Part shown: one piece after another, positions 50,288-59,367 of the stretch
How positions within the stretch are numbered: the first letter of the stretch is position 1
Layout of the letters: every line of letters starts with the position of its first letter
DNA from: Paenibacillus sp. FSL R5-0912
GTDB lineage: Bacteria > Bacillota > Bacilli > Paenibacillales > Paenibacillaceae
Length of the DNA: 64,000 bases
Direction of reading: 5' to 3'
NCBI RefSeq assembly: GCF_000758605.1
Contig: NZ_CP009282.1
Coordinates: 1,860,001-1,924,000 of the forward strand
Position numbers and translations under genes: made by a program
Notes under the pieces: generated by a model
What the model was told of the DNA's origin: nothing
The model's database searches: none
What the model saw: the letters and a program-made list of their open reading frames with translations, nothing else

Positions 50288-51244
50288 ATGCCCGTACGTC
50301 AAGAATCTACGCAAATTATGAACGCTGTCCGCACTAATCTAGAATCCTGTATACTCGGTAAAAGCTTCGAAATTGAACTGCTGCTCACGGCACTCCTTGC
50401 TGGCGGACATGTCCTGATTGAGGATGTTCCGGGGACTGGCAAAACGCAGCTGATCCGGGCGCTATCCCGTTCCATGTCTGGTGAATACCGCCGGATTCAG
50501 TGCAATCCCGATATTCTTCCGAGTGATATTACGGGTGTATCTGTCTATCATCCGCGCGATGAAATGTTTCACTTCCGCCCGGGGCCGGTCATGACCAATA
50601 TTCTGCTTGCCGATGAGATTAACCGGGCGACCACCAAGACCCAGTCCGCACTGCTTGAGGTCATGGAGGAGCGCAATGTGACGGTCGACGGGGAGACCTA
50701 TCCTCTGCCGCATCCGTTCATGCTCTGCGCAACGCAGAATCCGATAGACTTTGAAGGCACCTATACCCTTCCTGAGGCCCAGCTGGACCGCTTCATGCTG
50801 CGGATCAGCCTGGGTTATCCCGATGCCGCGACCGAGAAGAATCTGCTGATTACTCACCAGCAGGGCCAACCGGTAGACAAGCTGACTCCGGTCACCGGGA
50901 TGGATACCATTGCCGCCATCCAGGAGGAGATCCGCGATATTTATATCAGCGATCCGGTCCTGAACTATTTGCTCGATGTAGTCCGGCAGACGCGGGTACA
51001 CCCGCTTATCCTTCTGGGGGCCAGCCCCCGGGCATCGCTTTCGTTCATGATGGCATGCAAAGCTTATGCTTTCCTGCAGGGCCGCGATTATGTTCTGCCT
51101 GATGATGTGAAGACCCTTACTCCGTTTGCCCTGGGACACCGCATTCTGCTGCGACCGGAATCACGCCTTGATAATGTAAGCGTGGATTCCCTGCTGCAGA
51201 AGCTGCTGCAGAGCATTCATGTGCCTGTAACGATGAGGCAATAA
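50288..51244 (+). CDS. MoxR-family AAA+ ATPase
   Basis: This 318-aa protein has a Walker A (EDVPGTGKTQLIRAL), Walker B (ILLADEINRATTKTQSALLEVMEE), sensor 1 (LCATQNPIDFEGTYTLPEAQLDRF) and the MoxR C-terminal lid. MoxR ATPases act as chaperones that mature or insert metal or cofactor in partner proteins, commonly beside DUF58 and transglutaminase genes, as here. AGGAGGT precedes ATG 50288. The next gene starts one base after its stop. Confidence 0.93.
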   Translation: MPVRQESTQIMNAVRTNLESCILGKSFEIELLLTALLAGGHVLIEDVPGTGKTQLIRALSRSMSGEYRRIQCNPDILPSDITGVSVYHPRDEMFHFRPGPVMTNILLADEINRATTKTQSALLEVMEERNVTVDGETYPLPHPFMLCATQNPIDFEGTYTLPEAQLDRFMLRISLGYPDAATEKNLLITHQQGQPVDKLTPVTGMDTIAAIQEEIRDIYISDPVLNYLLDVVRQTRVHPLILLGASPRASLSFMMACKAYAFLQGRDYVLPDDVKTLTPFALGHRILLRPESRLDNVSVDSLLQKLLQSIHVPVTMRQ

Positions 51245-51245
51245 G

Positions 51246-52496
51246 ATGAGGAGCATCTTAGCGGGAGCGGCCGCCGTTATTCAGCCAAGGAAATTCATGG
51301 GCGTGCTTGCGATTTGGGTCATCACTCTGCTCTACGTGCTGTTTCAGGGCGGCAAAACCTCGTTCATGCTGTTCATTATGGTATCGGTCCTGATCCTGTA
51401 TCTAATCATTGGGGGACTGGGCGGCGTCCGGAGGGCCAAGGGTACCCGCAGCTTCTACTCCGAACAGGATAAGCCTGATCTGCTCTATGCCGGAGGTTAT
51501 CTGCGGGTGAAGCTGGAGGTCACGATTCCGGGATTTCTGCCCTTACCCTACGTGGTGGTGCGGGAAATCCTGAAGCGTCATAATGGAGAGTCATGGGTGT
51601 TTGAGGAGAGCCTCATTCCTAACATGGGAGGTCGGGGGGAGCTGTTGTTCCAGACGCCGCAGCTGGAGCGGGGCTGCTATGCTTTTGAGAACACGGATAT
51701 TCTCAGCGAAGACATCTTCGGCCTGATGGAGCACAAAGGCACATTTAAGGCGGAAGGACAATTCAGGGTGATGCCCCGGGTGGTCATGGTGCCGCGATGG
51801 CAGCTGTATGAACGCAAAGCACGCCTGTCAGGGCCGCAGGTCTCACTGCTTCAGTCGCGGCGCGAGACGACGCAGATCAACGGAGTCCGTGATTATGTCT
51901 ACGGAGACCGGCTGACACGGATTCACTGGAATGCAACGGCGAAGACCGGGGATTGGAAGTCCAAGGAATTCGAGCATGAATCTGTGCCCAGGACGATTCT
52001 GGTGCTGGACGGCAGCTCAAGCGGTTACTACAACTCCGCTCAGTTTGAGCTGGCGGTATCCATCACGGCTTCACTGCTCGGCTTTGGCATCCGGGAGAGA
52101 ATCGGCATCGGCCTGTGCTGCCTCGATAGACATACGAAGGTGTTCAGTCCGGCGGAAGGCAATGCAGAGCGGCAGAAGATGATTCAATATTTGATCGATA
52201 TCAATGCGGAAGGCCGTGGTCCGCTGATTACCAGACTGGAGAGTGCCCAGCGGATGTTCCCCAAGGGGGCGTACTTCGTCCTGATCAGCCCGCAGAGCGG
52301 CAGGGTGGTACTGGATACCTTGCGCTGGGCTGACAGCAGGGGGATGACCCCGTCCCACATTCATGTTCTTCATCCTTCAGGGAAATACCGGGCCGGAGAG
52401 TGGCTGAATATTCTTCAGTCGCATGGGGTTACCGGTCATAATATCAGCACACTTCATGAGCTCCCTGCGGTACTTGGAGGTGATCCTGTACGATGA
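51246..52496 (+). CDS. DUF58 domain-containing protein
   Basis: This 416-aa protein has two N-terminal membrane helices (FMGVLAIWVITLLYVLF and FMLFIMVSVLILYLIIGGLGG), a beta-rich middle and the DUF58 hallmark RDYVYGDRLTRIHWNATAKTGDWKSKEFE near residue 215. A von Willebrand factor A-like C-terminal region begins ILVLDGSSSGYYNSAQFELAVSITASLL. DUF58 proteins are usually encoded with MoxR ATPases and may be their substrates. It overlaps the transglutaminase gene by four bases. Confidence 0.92.
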   Translation: MRSILAGAAAVIQPRKFMGVLAIWVITLLYVLFQGGKTSFMLFIMVSVLILYLIIGGLGGVRRAKGTRSFYSEQDKPDLLYAGGYLRVKLEVTIPGFLPLPYVVVREILKRHNGESWVFEESLIPNMGGRGELLFQTPQLERGCYAFENTDILSEDIFGLMEHKGTFKAEGQFRVMPRVVMVPRWQLYERKARLSGPQVSLLQSRRETTQINGVRDYVYGDRLTRIHWNATAKTGDWKSKEFEHESVPRTILVLDGSSSGYYNSAQFELAVSITASLLGFGIRERIGIGLCCLDRHTKVFSPAEGNAERQKMIQYLIDINAEGRGPLITRLESAQRMFPKGAYFVLISPQSGRVVLDTLRWADSRGMTPSHIHVLHPSGKYRAGEWLNILQSHGVTGHNISTLHELPAVLGGDPVR

Positions 52497-54727
52497 AGCA
52501 TTGGAAGAACGCAGTCAAATCCTCATGGCATCACGCATTGACACTGCTATGGCTCGTGATCATCGCTTTGCAGTGGGTCTCCTACACTGTGCCTTTCTGG
52601 CTGGAGGAGACAACAGCCGTTGTATTGCTGACTCTTGTAACAGTAGCCTTAATTGAAATTATTATACCTGTTAAATGGATTTACCGCCTCATGCTTGAAG
52701 GTGTGGCGATAGGGTACCTCGTGTATCGTATTCTTCTGCATTACGGGGAATATGTTCCGAATCCCTGGCTGCCTACATTTCGAGAACGGCTGCCGGATAT
52801 CATCACACATATGAATCCGTATATCTGGTTTGCGCTGGGTGCTTGGGTGCTGATGCTGCTGTCATCCTGGTGGGTGAATGGCAAGGTGCGGATTCTAATG
52901 TTCATCGGGATGAATATTACGGCGTTCGCCGTGCTGGACTCTTTTACAACATCTGTATTATGGCAGGAAGTAGCCTGGACCGTGTTTGCCGGAATGGGCT
53001 GGCTGGTCACCAGGCATCTAAGAAGCTTCCAATTGTATTATCCGCGGGGCTGGGCCTATCTGCTCAAATATCCTTTCAAAGTCGCCCTTAATATAGCGAT
53101 TATCTTCTCACTTGTCATTATTGCCGGAGTGAATATGCCGGATGTACGTCCTACGTTAACCGACCCCTATACGGTCTGGCAGGAGTGGAGCGGAAATACA
53201 CCTTCTTCAGGCACCTCTTCAGGCGGCGGTGAAAGCTCAACCGGTGAAGGGACAAATGGCGCAACCACCTCCGGCTACAGTCTGAATGATGATAATCTTG
53301 GCGGAGGCTTTAACTTTGATTATTCTCCCGTAATGACCGTCACCTCCGATTTGCGGACCTATATGCGCGGAGAGATCCGGAGTACGTATTCCGGAAAAGG
53401 CTGGAGTGACGATGATACATTCAGCCGGGGAACCTTCAGGACAGTCCAGGTAGGAGAAATGCTGGAGCCTGTTGCGGCCCCTAAGACAGAGACCCGGACA
53501 CTGACGCAGACGGTTCAGCTGCTGGGCGGCAACAACTATCCTGTGCTCTTCGGCGGCTACTCGATTGTAAAAGTGAATGCTGTGGATGGCGTGGCGGAGA
53601 GCAACGGGCTGTCATGGCGGGGGGGAGACAGCGAGCTGCTGTGGAATGCAGCGGGCAGTGCACGCTCTTACCCCCAGACCTATGTGGTGACCTCGGAGGT
53701 ACCAGTGGTACCGTTTCAGGAGCTGAGTACACAGACTTATGAACAGCTGTACGGAAATCTTGTTCTTGACCCGTATCTCCAGCTGCCGGGTAACTTCCCA
53801 GAGCGGGTCCGTACGCTCGCGGAGGAGATTACTGCCGGAGCACAGACGCCGTACGAGAAGGTCATGCTGCTGCAGCAATATCTCCAGCAAACCTTCCCCT
53901 ACACGAATCAGCCGGATGTCTCACGCGCAAGAAGCAAAGATATGGTCGAGAGCTTCCTGTTTGAGATTATGGAAGGCTACTGCGATTATTATTCCACTGC
54001 ACTCGTCACAATGGCGCGTTCCCTGGATATCCCGGCCCGTTGGGTCAAGGGTTATGCGCCCGGCGAACAGGCAGAAATCCCGGATAATCTGGCACTTCAG
54101 CAAGGCGGTCTGGTGAATAATAACTATACGATCACAAACGCAGATGCCCACTCCTGGGCAGAGATTTATTTCGGTGACTACGGTTGGGTTCCGGTGGAAG
54201 CTACGCCCGGCTTCAATGTTCCGGTGCTGGCCCAGACTGAGGAAGGCAACGTAGCAGAACCGGAAGTGCAGGAGGAAGAGCAAGTGGAGCCTGAACAGGA
54301 AGCAGCAAATACGGCCGCCGGCAGTGAAGGCTTCCATCCCGGTGTCTGGGTAGTAACAGGAGCGGCGGTTGTTCTTCTGCTCTGGGGCGGCTTCCTGCTC
54401 TGGCAGCGGCGCATGAGTCTGCGGTTCCTGATCACGCGTCTGCGCATCGGCCGTCAACTGACTCCGGTACAAAAAGTTGTGGCAGAAACGCAGCGCTGGG
54501 TAAGGTATGTCCGAAGTAAGGGTATGCTGAAGAAAGAGCATGAAACCTTGCGAGAATCTGTGGAACGCTGGAGCCTTGAGCGGCCGGCGGCGGCGGGAAA
54601 TCTGTCCACACTCCTTGGCATGTTCGAGCGGGCGAATTACAGCCCTGAGGTTATTGAAGACAAAGACTGGCACAGCGTGTATACTGAAGCTTTGCGGCTG
54701 CGAAAAAGCATCAAATCCGGCAAGTAA
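52493..54727 (+). CDS. Membrane-bound transglutaminase-like protein
   Basis: This 744-aa protein begins with about six membrane helices (to residue 215). An extracytoplasmic Ser/Gly/Thr-rich linker and a transglutaminase core follow: catalytic Cys in FLFEIMEGYCDYYSTALVTMARSLDIPARWVKGYAPGE (near 498), His in TNADAHSWAEIYF and Asp/Glu in GWVPVEATPGF. A Glu-rich stretch, one more helix (VWVVTGAAVVLLLWGGFLLW) and a cytoplasmic C-terminal domain of about 100 residues complete it. In the MoxR/DUF58 context it is probably a cell-surface peptidase or cross-linker. Its substrate is unknown. Confidence 0.92.
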   Translation: MKHWKNAVKSSWHHALTLLWLVIIALQWVSYTVPFWLEETTAVVLLTLVTVALIEIIIPVKWIYRLMLEGVAIGYLVYRILLHYGEYVPNPWLPTFRERLPDIITHMNPYIWFALGAWVLMLLSSWWVNGKVRILMFIGMNITAFAVLDSFTTSVLWQEVAWTVFAGMGWLVTRHLRSFQLYYPRGWAYLLKYPFKVALNIAIIFSLVIIAGVNMPDVRPTLTDPYTVWQEWSGNTPSSGTSSGGGESSTGEGTNGATTSGYSLNDDNLGGGFNFDYSPVMTVTSDLRTYMRGEIRSTYSGKGWSDDDTFSRGTFRTVQVGEMLEPVAAPKTETRTLTQTVQLLGGNNYPVLFGGYSIVKVNAVDGVAESNGLSWRGGDSELLWNAAGSARSYPQTYVVTSEVPVVPFQELSTQTYEQLYGNLVLDPYLQLPGNFPERVRTLAEEITAGAQTPYEKVMLLQQYLQQTFPYTNQPDVSRARSKDMVESFLFEIMEGYCDYYSTALVTMARSLDIPARWVKGYAPGEQAEIPDNLALQQGGLVNNNYTITNADAHSWAEIYFGDYGWVPVEATPGFNVPVLAQTEEGNVAEPEVQEEEQVEPEQEAANTAAGSEGFHPGVWVVTGAAVVLLLWGGFLLWQRRMSLRFLITRLRIGRQLTPVQKVVAETQRWVRYVRSKGMLKKEHETLRESVERWSLERPAAAGNLSTLLGMFERANYSPEVIEDKDWHSVYTEALRLRKSIKSGK

Positions 54728-54822
54728 TGCTCCATTATCATAAAGTACCGCTAACAGGTGGATTTTGACAGTTGGATATAGCGCTGGATACAAGATTTAC
54801 GTATGAAAATGAGGTGAAAGTA

Positions 54823-55347
54823 TTGTTTGAAAGGTTAGTTCCCAAACTCCGGGTAAATACGGTATTTGATATTGATCTGGAAGAGCTGTACCGTCAAGGC
54901 TACCGTGGGATTATTACAGATCTGGATAATACGCTGGTTGGCGCCAAGGCGCCTCTGGCTACGCCTGAGCTGCTGCTCTGGTTCACGAAGGTGAAGGAAT
55001 TTGGCTTCAGGCTGATCATTGTTTCAAATAACAATATGGACCGGGTGTCGCGCTTCGCAACGCCGCTAAATATTGAATTTGTACATCAGGCCCGTAAGCC
55101 GAGCAATGCCCCGTTTCTGAAGGCGATGAAGCTGATGGATCTGAAGCCGGAGCAGACGGTAGTGGTCGGCGACCAGATGCTTACAGATGTATACGGCGGC
55201 AACCGGCTTGGCCTGTATACGGTGCTCGTGCTGCCGATCTCTGTCAAGGATGAAGGCGTGGGTACAAGAATCAACCGCAGGGTGGAGCAGATTGCTCTAA
55301 CACGTCTGCGCAAGCAAGGATTGTGGCAAGAGGAGGATAAATCTTAA
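54823..55347 (+). CDS. yqeG: YqeG-family HAD IIIA-type phosphatase
   Basis: This 174-aa HAD-superfamily protein has motif I as GIITDLDNTLVGAKAP, motif II as IIVSNNN, and later VVVGDQMLTDVYGGNRLGLYTVLVLP. The N-terminus chosen (TTG 54823, GAGGTGA upstream) reads LFERLVPKLRVNTVFDIDLEELYRQG and aligns with the about 172-residue Bacillus YqeG; the open frame from 54772 adds unconserved residues. Related enzymes dephosphorylate lipid or sugar phosphates. The substrate is uncertain. Its stop overlaps yqeH by one base. Confidence 0.9.
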   Translation: MFERLVPKLRVNTVFDIDLEELYRQGYRGIITDLDNTLVGAKAPLATPELLLWFTKVKEFGFRLIIVSNNNMDRVSRFATPLNIEFVHQARKPSNAPFLKAMKLMDLKPEQTVVVGDQMLTDVYGGNRLGLYTVLVLPISVKDEGVGTRINRRVEQIALTRLRKQGLWQEEDKS

Positions 55348-56477
55348 TGAATGCATTGAACGACGACAAGAAACGGCCTGAGAAATGCAGCGGCTGCGGT
55401 ATCAAGCTCCAGACTGTAAACAAGGAGCTTCCCGGATATATTCCGGAGACTGCCTTTGAACGGGAACCCGTAATTTGCCAGCGCTGTTTCCGGATTAAGA
55501 ATTACAACGAAGCTTCTTCCGTATCGGTGAACCAGGACGAATTCCTGAAGCTGCTCGGCGGAGTAGGCGAGAAGAACGCACTGGTCATCCACATTGTGGA
55601 TATTTTCGATTTCGAAGGCAGTCTGATCTCCGGGCTGCAGCGGTTTGTCGGCAATAACCCGGTTATTCTGGCGGTCAACAAAAGCGACTTGCTCCCTAAG
55701 GTGACCAATTGGAACAGATTGCGCAACTGGATGCAGCAGCGCTGCAAAGAAGAGGGGCTGCGCACGGCGGAGATTGTGCTCGTCAGCGCGAAGCGCAATC
55801 AGGGCTTCGACCGCCTGCTGGAGGCCGTAACCGAGCTGCGCGGACAGCGTGATGTCTATGTCGTCGGAGCGACCAATGTAGGCAAATCTACGCTGATCAA
55901 CCGGCTGATCTCCGATTACAGCGACCTGGAAGAGGAGCTGACTACCTCTCGTTATCCGGGCACGACGCTGGATATGGTCAAGATTCCGCTGGATGACGGC
56001 CATTACATTATTGATACTCCGGGGATTGTCTATCCTTGGCGGTACAGTGAACTGGTTGAACGTAAGGATCTGGGCGCTGTAATGCCGGAGAATCCGCTCA
56101 AGCCTGCAGTATACCAGCTGAATGAGGGCCAATCACTGTTCTTCGGCGGACTGGGACGTTTCGACTTCGTTCAGGGCGAACGCCAATCCTTCACCTGCTA
56201 TATCAGCAGTACGCTGAAGATTCACCGCACGAAGCTGGAGCGCGCCGATTCGCTGTATCAGGACCACCGCGGCGAGCTTTTGTCGCCTCCGGGAACGGCG
56301 GATATGGATAAGCTGCCGCAATGGCAGCGTCATGAATTCCGCATCGCCAGGAATAGCGAGACTGACCTGTTCATCTCCGGCCTGGGCTGGATCAAGGTGA
56401 ACGGTACGGCAGGTGCAGTTGTAGCTATACATGTGCCGCGTGGCGTTAAGGTGCTTACCCGTCCTTCGCTGATCTAA
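55347..56477 (+). CDS. yqeH: Ribosome biogenesis GTPase YqeH
   Basis: This 376-aa circularly permuted GTPase acts in 30S subunit assembly. An N-terminal zinc finger (CSGCGIKLQ..., CQRCFR) is followed by permuted G motifs: NKSD (G4) and SAKR (G5) come before GATNVGKSTL (G1), RYPGTTLD (G2) and DTPGIV (G3). A C-terminal RNA-binding region completes the family architecture. AGAGGAGG lies upstream. It is translationally coupled to yqeG (TAATG). Confidence 0.96.
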   Translation: MNALNDDKKRPEKCSGCGIKLQTVNKELPGYIPETAFEREPVICQRCFRIKNYNEASSVSVNQDEFLKLLGGVGEKNALVIHIVDIFDFEGSLISGLQRFVGNNPVILAVNKSDLLPKVTNWNRLRNWMQQRCKEEGLRTAEIVLVSAKRNQGFDRLLEAVTELRGQRDVYVVGATNVGKSTLINRLISDYSDLEEELTTSRYPGTTLDMVKIPLDDGHYIIDTPGIVYPWRYSELVERKDLGAVMPENPLKPAVYQLNEGQSLFFGGLGRFDFVQGERQSFTCYISSTLKIHRTKLERADSLYQDHRGELLSPPGTADMDKLPQWQRHEFRIARNSETDLFISGLGWIKVNGTAGAVVAIHVPRGVKVLTRPSLI

Positions 56478-56560
56478 CTTAAGCCGATGCTTCCGGAGTG
56501 AGCTTTGCGAAGCGAAATCAATGAAGCAGATGCTGACAGAACTTGCAGGAGGGCGATACT

Positions 56561-57457
56561 ATGGCTGAGACAGGCCTGAATGGTAAGGATGGACACCCGG
56601 AGCTTCTGCTGGGCGTAATGGGCGACCCGATCGCCCAGTCCAAATCTCCGCTGATGCACGGTGCGGCGCTGAAGGCGCTTGGACTCTCCGGCGCTTATGT
56701 GCCGCTGCATATCACTCCGGACAAGCTGGGGGATGCCGTGCAGGCGGTCAGGACCCTCGGCTTCCGCGGGGTGAATGTAACCATTCCGCACAAGGTTGCG
56801 GTGATGGACTATCTGGATAAGCTGGATGCCAGCGCGGTGGATGTCGGTGCGGTCAACACGATTGTTAATGACAAAGGTGTGCTGACCGGCTTCAATACGG
56901 ATGGAATCGGATATGTCCGTTCGCTCAAGGCGGAGGTTGCGCCCGAACTCGCAGGCACCCGTATTCTGGTGATTGGAGCCGGCGGGGCGGCCAGGGGCAT
57001 TGTCTCAGCCCTGCTGCAGGAGCATCCCGCTTCTATCTTAATCGCCAACCGTAACGAGGAGCGTGCCCATCAGCTGGCAGACGGCTTCCGGAATAGAGGG
57101 AGCGTAGCCGGAACGGGTATTGAAGCCATTCCTTCCGTCATCGGCAACATGGATATTGTGATCAATACGACCTCAGTAGGCATGTTCCCCCACATGGAGG
57201 AGATGCCGATAGATCCGGCTTGGCTTCATGAAGGAATGATTGTAAGCGATCTGATATACAATCCGCTGCAAACCCGGCTGCTTACGGAGAGCCAGCAGCG
57301 GGGCTGCATCATTCACGGAGGGCTGGGAATGTTCGTCTACCAGGGTGCCTATGCGCTGGAGTACTGGACAGGACTCCCAGCACCCGTAGATATCATGCGG
57401 CAGACTATTGTGGATTGCCTCGGCGGGAGTGCCGGGGAAATGATTTCGTCCAAGTAA
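56561..57457 (+). CDS. aroE: Shikimate dehydrogenase
   Basis: This 298-aa enzyme reduces 3-dehydroshikimate to shikimate with NADPH. Seen: the substrate site GVMGDPIAQSKSPLMHGAAL and GVNVTIPHKVAVMDYLD (catalytic Lys), NTDGIGYVRSL, the cofactor motif LVIGAGGAARGIVSALL and NRN for the NADP phosphate. ATG 56561 has GGAGGGCG upstream; the frame beginning at 56543 starts before that site. Its position after yqeH is conserved in Bacillales. Confidence 0.96.
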   Translation: MAETGLNGKDGHPELLLGVMGDPIAQSKSPLMHGAALKALGLSGAYVPLHITPDKLGDAVQAVRTLGFRGVNVTIPHKVAVMDYLDKLDASAVDVGAVNTIVNDKGVLTGFNTDGIGYVRSLKAEVAPELAGTRILVIGAGGAARGIVSALLQEHPASILIANRNEERAHQLADGFRNRGSVAGTGIEAIPSVIGNMDIVINTTSVGMFPHMEEMPIDPAWLHEGMIVSDLIYNPLQTRLLTESQQRGCIIHGGLGMFVYQGAYALEYWTGLPAPVDIMRQTIVDCLGGSAGEMISSK

Positions 57458-57494
57458 GGTAATAATATATGTTAATTAAGGAGTTTGTTCATTT

Positions 57495-57788
57495 ATGTTA
57501 ACTGGTAAACAAAAACGCTATCTCCGCTCTTTGGCCCATCATCTGGATGCTGTATTCCAGGTCGGCAAAGGCGGCGTCAATGATCATCTGATCCGTCACA
57601 TTGAAGAAGCTATTGAGAAACGCGAGCTGATGAAGATCAGTGTGCTGAATAACAATGCCGAAGATCCTAAGGAAATTGGTGCCGCGCTTGCCGAGCAGTC
57701 CGGTTCGGAGCTTGTTCAGGTGATCGGCAAAACGATCGTTCTGTACAAGGAATCACGTGATAACAAAACGATTGAGCTGCCCCGCTAA
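57495..57788 (+). CDS. yhbY: YhbY-family (CRM domain) ribosome assembly RNA-binding protein
   Basis: This 97-aa protein is a single CRM domain: LTGKQKRYLRSLAHHLDAVFQVGKGGVNDHLIRHIEEAIEKRELMKISVLNN, with the conserved GKGG loop, ending VQVIGKTIVLYKES. It binds pre-50S ribosomes in relatives. It corresponds to yqeI of Bacillus subtilis and lies in the same order between aroE and nadD. TTAAGGAG precedes it. Confidence 0.95.
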   Translation: MLTGKQKRYLRSLAHHLDAVFQVGKGGVNDHLIRHIEEAIEKRELMKISVLNNNAEDPKEIGAALAEQSGSELVQVIGKTIVLYKESRDNKTIELPR

Positions 57789-57870
57789 AGGTTTGGCGGC
57801 GCAGCCCGCACACTTGTGCGAGGGTTGCAGCCGGATGAAGTTCATCGGATAATAGGAGGAGGTTGACCTC

Positions 57871-58473
57871 TTGAAAGTAGGAATAATGGGAGGAACCTTC
57901 GATCCTCTGCATATCGGCCATATGATGGCCGCGGAAACCGCGCGGGAGAGCTACGGTCTGCATGAGGTCTGGTTTATGCCTTCGCATATTCCGCCCCATA
58001 AGCATGAGGCCGGAGCAACGGGCGAGGACAGGCTGTCTATGGTCCAGGAAGCGGTTAAGGACCATCCCTCATTTGGCATCCTCGACTGGGAAGTGGTCAG
58101 AGGCGGAGTGTCCTATACCCTGGAAACGGTGATCAGCCTGCAGGAGGAATATCCGCAGCATGAATTCTTTTTCATTGTCGGAGCGGATATGGTTCAGTAT
58201 TTGCCCAAGTGGCAGGGGATAGAGGAACTGGTACAGAGACTGACCTTCATCGGTGTCGGCCGGCCGGGGACTCCGCTTGATCTTGGTCTGCTGCCCGGTT
58301 TCATTGCGGAGCGGGTAGTGCTGGCGGATATGCCGCTGGTGGACCTCTCCTCTACAATGCTCAGAGCCCGGGCTGCCGAAGGGAAATCCATCCGCTATAT
58401 GGTGCCGGACGCAGTCTTTGAATATGTTCAAAGGAGTGGATTGTATGGGGTACAGCCGCGAAGCGCTGATTGA
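57871..58473 (+). CDS. nadD: Nicotinate-nucleotide adenylyltransferase
   Basis: This 200-aa enzyme makes deamido-NAD from nicotinate mononucleotide and ATP. Seen: the nucleotidyltransferase motif GIMGGTFDPLHIGHMMAAE, WFMPSHIPPHK and the C-terminal PLVDLSSTMLRARAAEGKSIRYMVPDAVFEYV. The TTG start at 57871 follows a strong AGGAGGAGG, 10 bases before. Its end overlaps the start of yqeK by 29 bases. Confidence 0.96.
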   Translation: MKVGIMGGTFDPLHIGHMMAAETARESYGLHEVWFMPSHIPPHKHEAGATGEDRLSMVQEAVKDHPSFGILDWEVVRGGVSYTLETVISLQEEYPQHEFFFIVGADMVQYLPKWQGIEELVQRLTFIGVGRPGTPLDLGLLPGFIAERVVLADMPLVDLSSTMLRARAAEGKSIRYMVPDAVFEYVQRSGLYGVQPRSAD

Positions 58474-59023
58474 AGCGGTTTCTGACCAGATGCCGGACAA
58501 ACGCTGGAAGCATACACTCGGCGTGATGGAATCCTCTGTGAAGCTGGCGCAGCGTTATGGCGCTGATCCTGAACGTGCCGAGACAGCGGCAATTCTGCAT
58601 GATGTCGCCAAGTATTGGCCTGTAGAGCGGATGCGGGAGATCATTGAACAGAACGGGTTATCCACCGAGCTTTTGAAATACGACAAGCAGCTATGGCATG
58701 CCGAGGTGGGCGCTTTTGCCGCTGAGCATGATTATGGAATTACGGATACTGAGGTACTGAATGCCATCCGCTACCATACTTCAGGTCGGGAGAACATGAG
58801 CCTGCTGGACAAAATCGTCTGCCTGGCTGATTATATTGAGCCTGGGCGGGACTTCCCCGGTGTGGATGAGATACGCAGGCTGGCCAAGGTCAGCCTGGAG
58901 GAAGGGCTGATCGCAGGACTGGATTCCACGATCAGCCTGCTGCTGGAGAAGCGCCGGATCGTGTTCCCGCTTACGGTGCTGGCGCGCAACGATTTAGTAA
59001 GAATACTGGAGGATAAAATATGA
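58445..59023 (+). CDS. yqeK: HD-domain nucleotide hydrolase YqeK
   Basis: This 192-aa protein of the HD superfamily is related to symmetrical diadenosine tetraphosphate (Ap4A) hydrolases. Seen: His in RWKHTLGVMESSVKLA, the HD pair in AAILHDVAKYWP, His in WHAEVGAFAAE and AIRYHTSGRENMSLLDKIVCLADYIEPGRDFPG. ATG 58445 has AAAGGAG upstream; the ATG at 58418 would start before the ribosome site. It overlaps both nadD and rsfS, so translation is tightly coupled. Confidence 0.94.
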   Translation: MGYSREALIEAVSDQMPDKRWKHTLGVMESSVKLAQRYGADPERAETAAILHDVAKYWPVERMREIIEQNGLSTELLKYDKQLWHAEVGAFAAEHDYGITDTEVLNAIRYHTSGRENMSLLDKIVCLADYIEPGRDFPGVDEIRRLAKVSLEEGLIAGLDSTISLLLEKRRIVFPLTVLARNDLVRILEDKI

Positions 59024-59367
59024 GTGTACAATCAAACAAACTTCTGGAGCTGGCGCTGAATGCCGTTCAGGACAAAAAAGCAATGAACGTGGTGGCACTG
59101 GATCTGCGCAGCGTGTCGCCGATCAGTGATTATTTCATTATCTGCCACGGTAATTCGGATACCCAGGTGCAAGCGATTGCTACTGAGGTTCGCAAGGTAG
59201 TTCATGAAGCCGGAGGAATGATCAAAGGCATCGAAGGGATGGACGCAGCCCGCTGGGTACTGATGGATCTTGGGGATGTTATCGTCCATGTCTTCCACCG
59301 CGATGAACGCGAATATTACAACATCGAGCGTCTGTGGTCGGATGCCAAGGTTGTGGAAACGGTATGA
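59020..59367 (+). CDS. rsfS: Ribosome silencing factor
   Basis: This 115-aa protein (YqeL) binds ribosomal protein L14 and blocks subunit joining when nutrients are scarce. Seen: VVALDLRSVSPISDYFIICHGNSDTQVQAIATEV, EGMDAARWVLMDLGDVIVHVFHRDEREYYNIERLW. It overlaps yqeK by four bases (ATGA) and is itself overlapped by cvfB by four bases. TGGAGG is upstream. Confidence 0.96.
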   Translation: MSVQSNKLLELALNAVQDKKAMNVVALDLRSVSPISDYFIICHGNSDTQVQAIATEVRKVVHEAGGMIKGIEGMDAARWVLMDLGDVIVHVFHRDEREYYNIERLWSDAKVVETV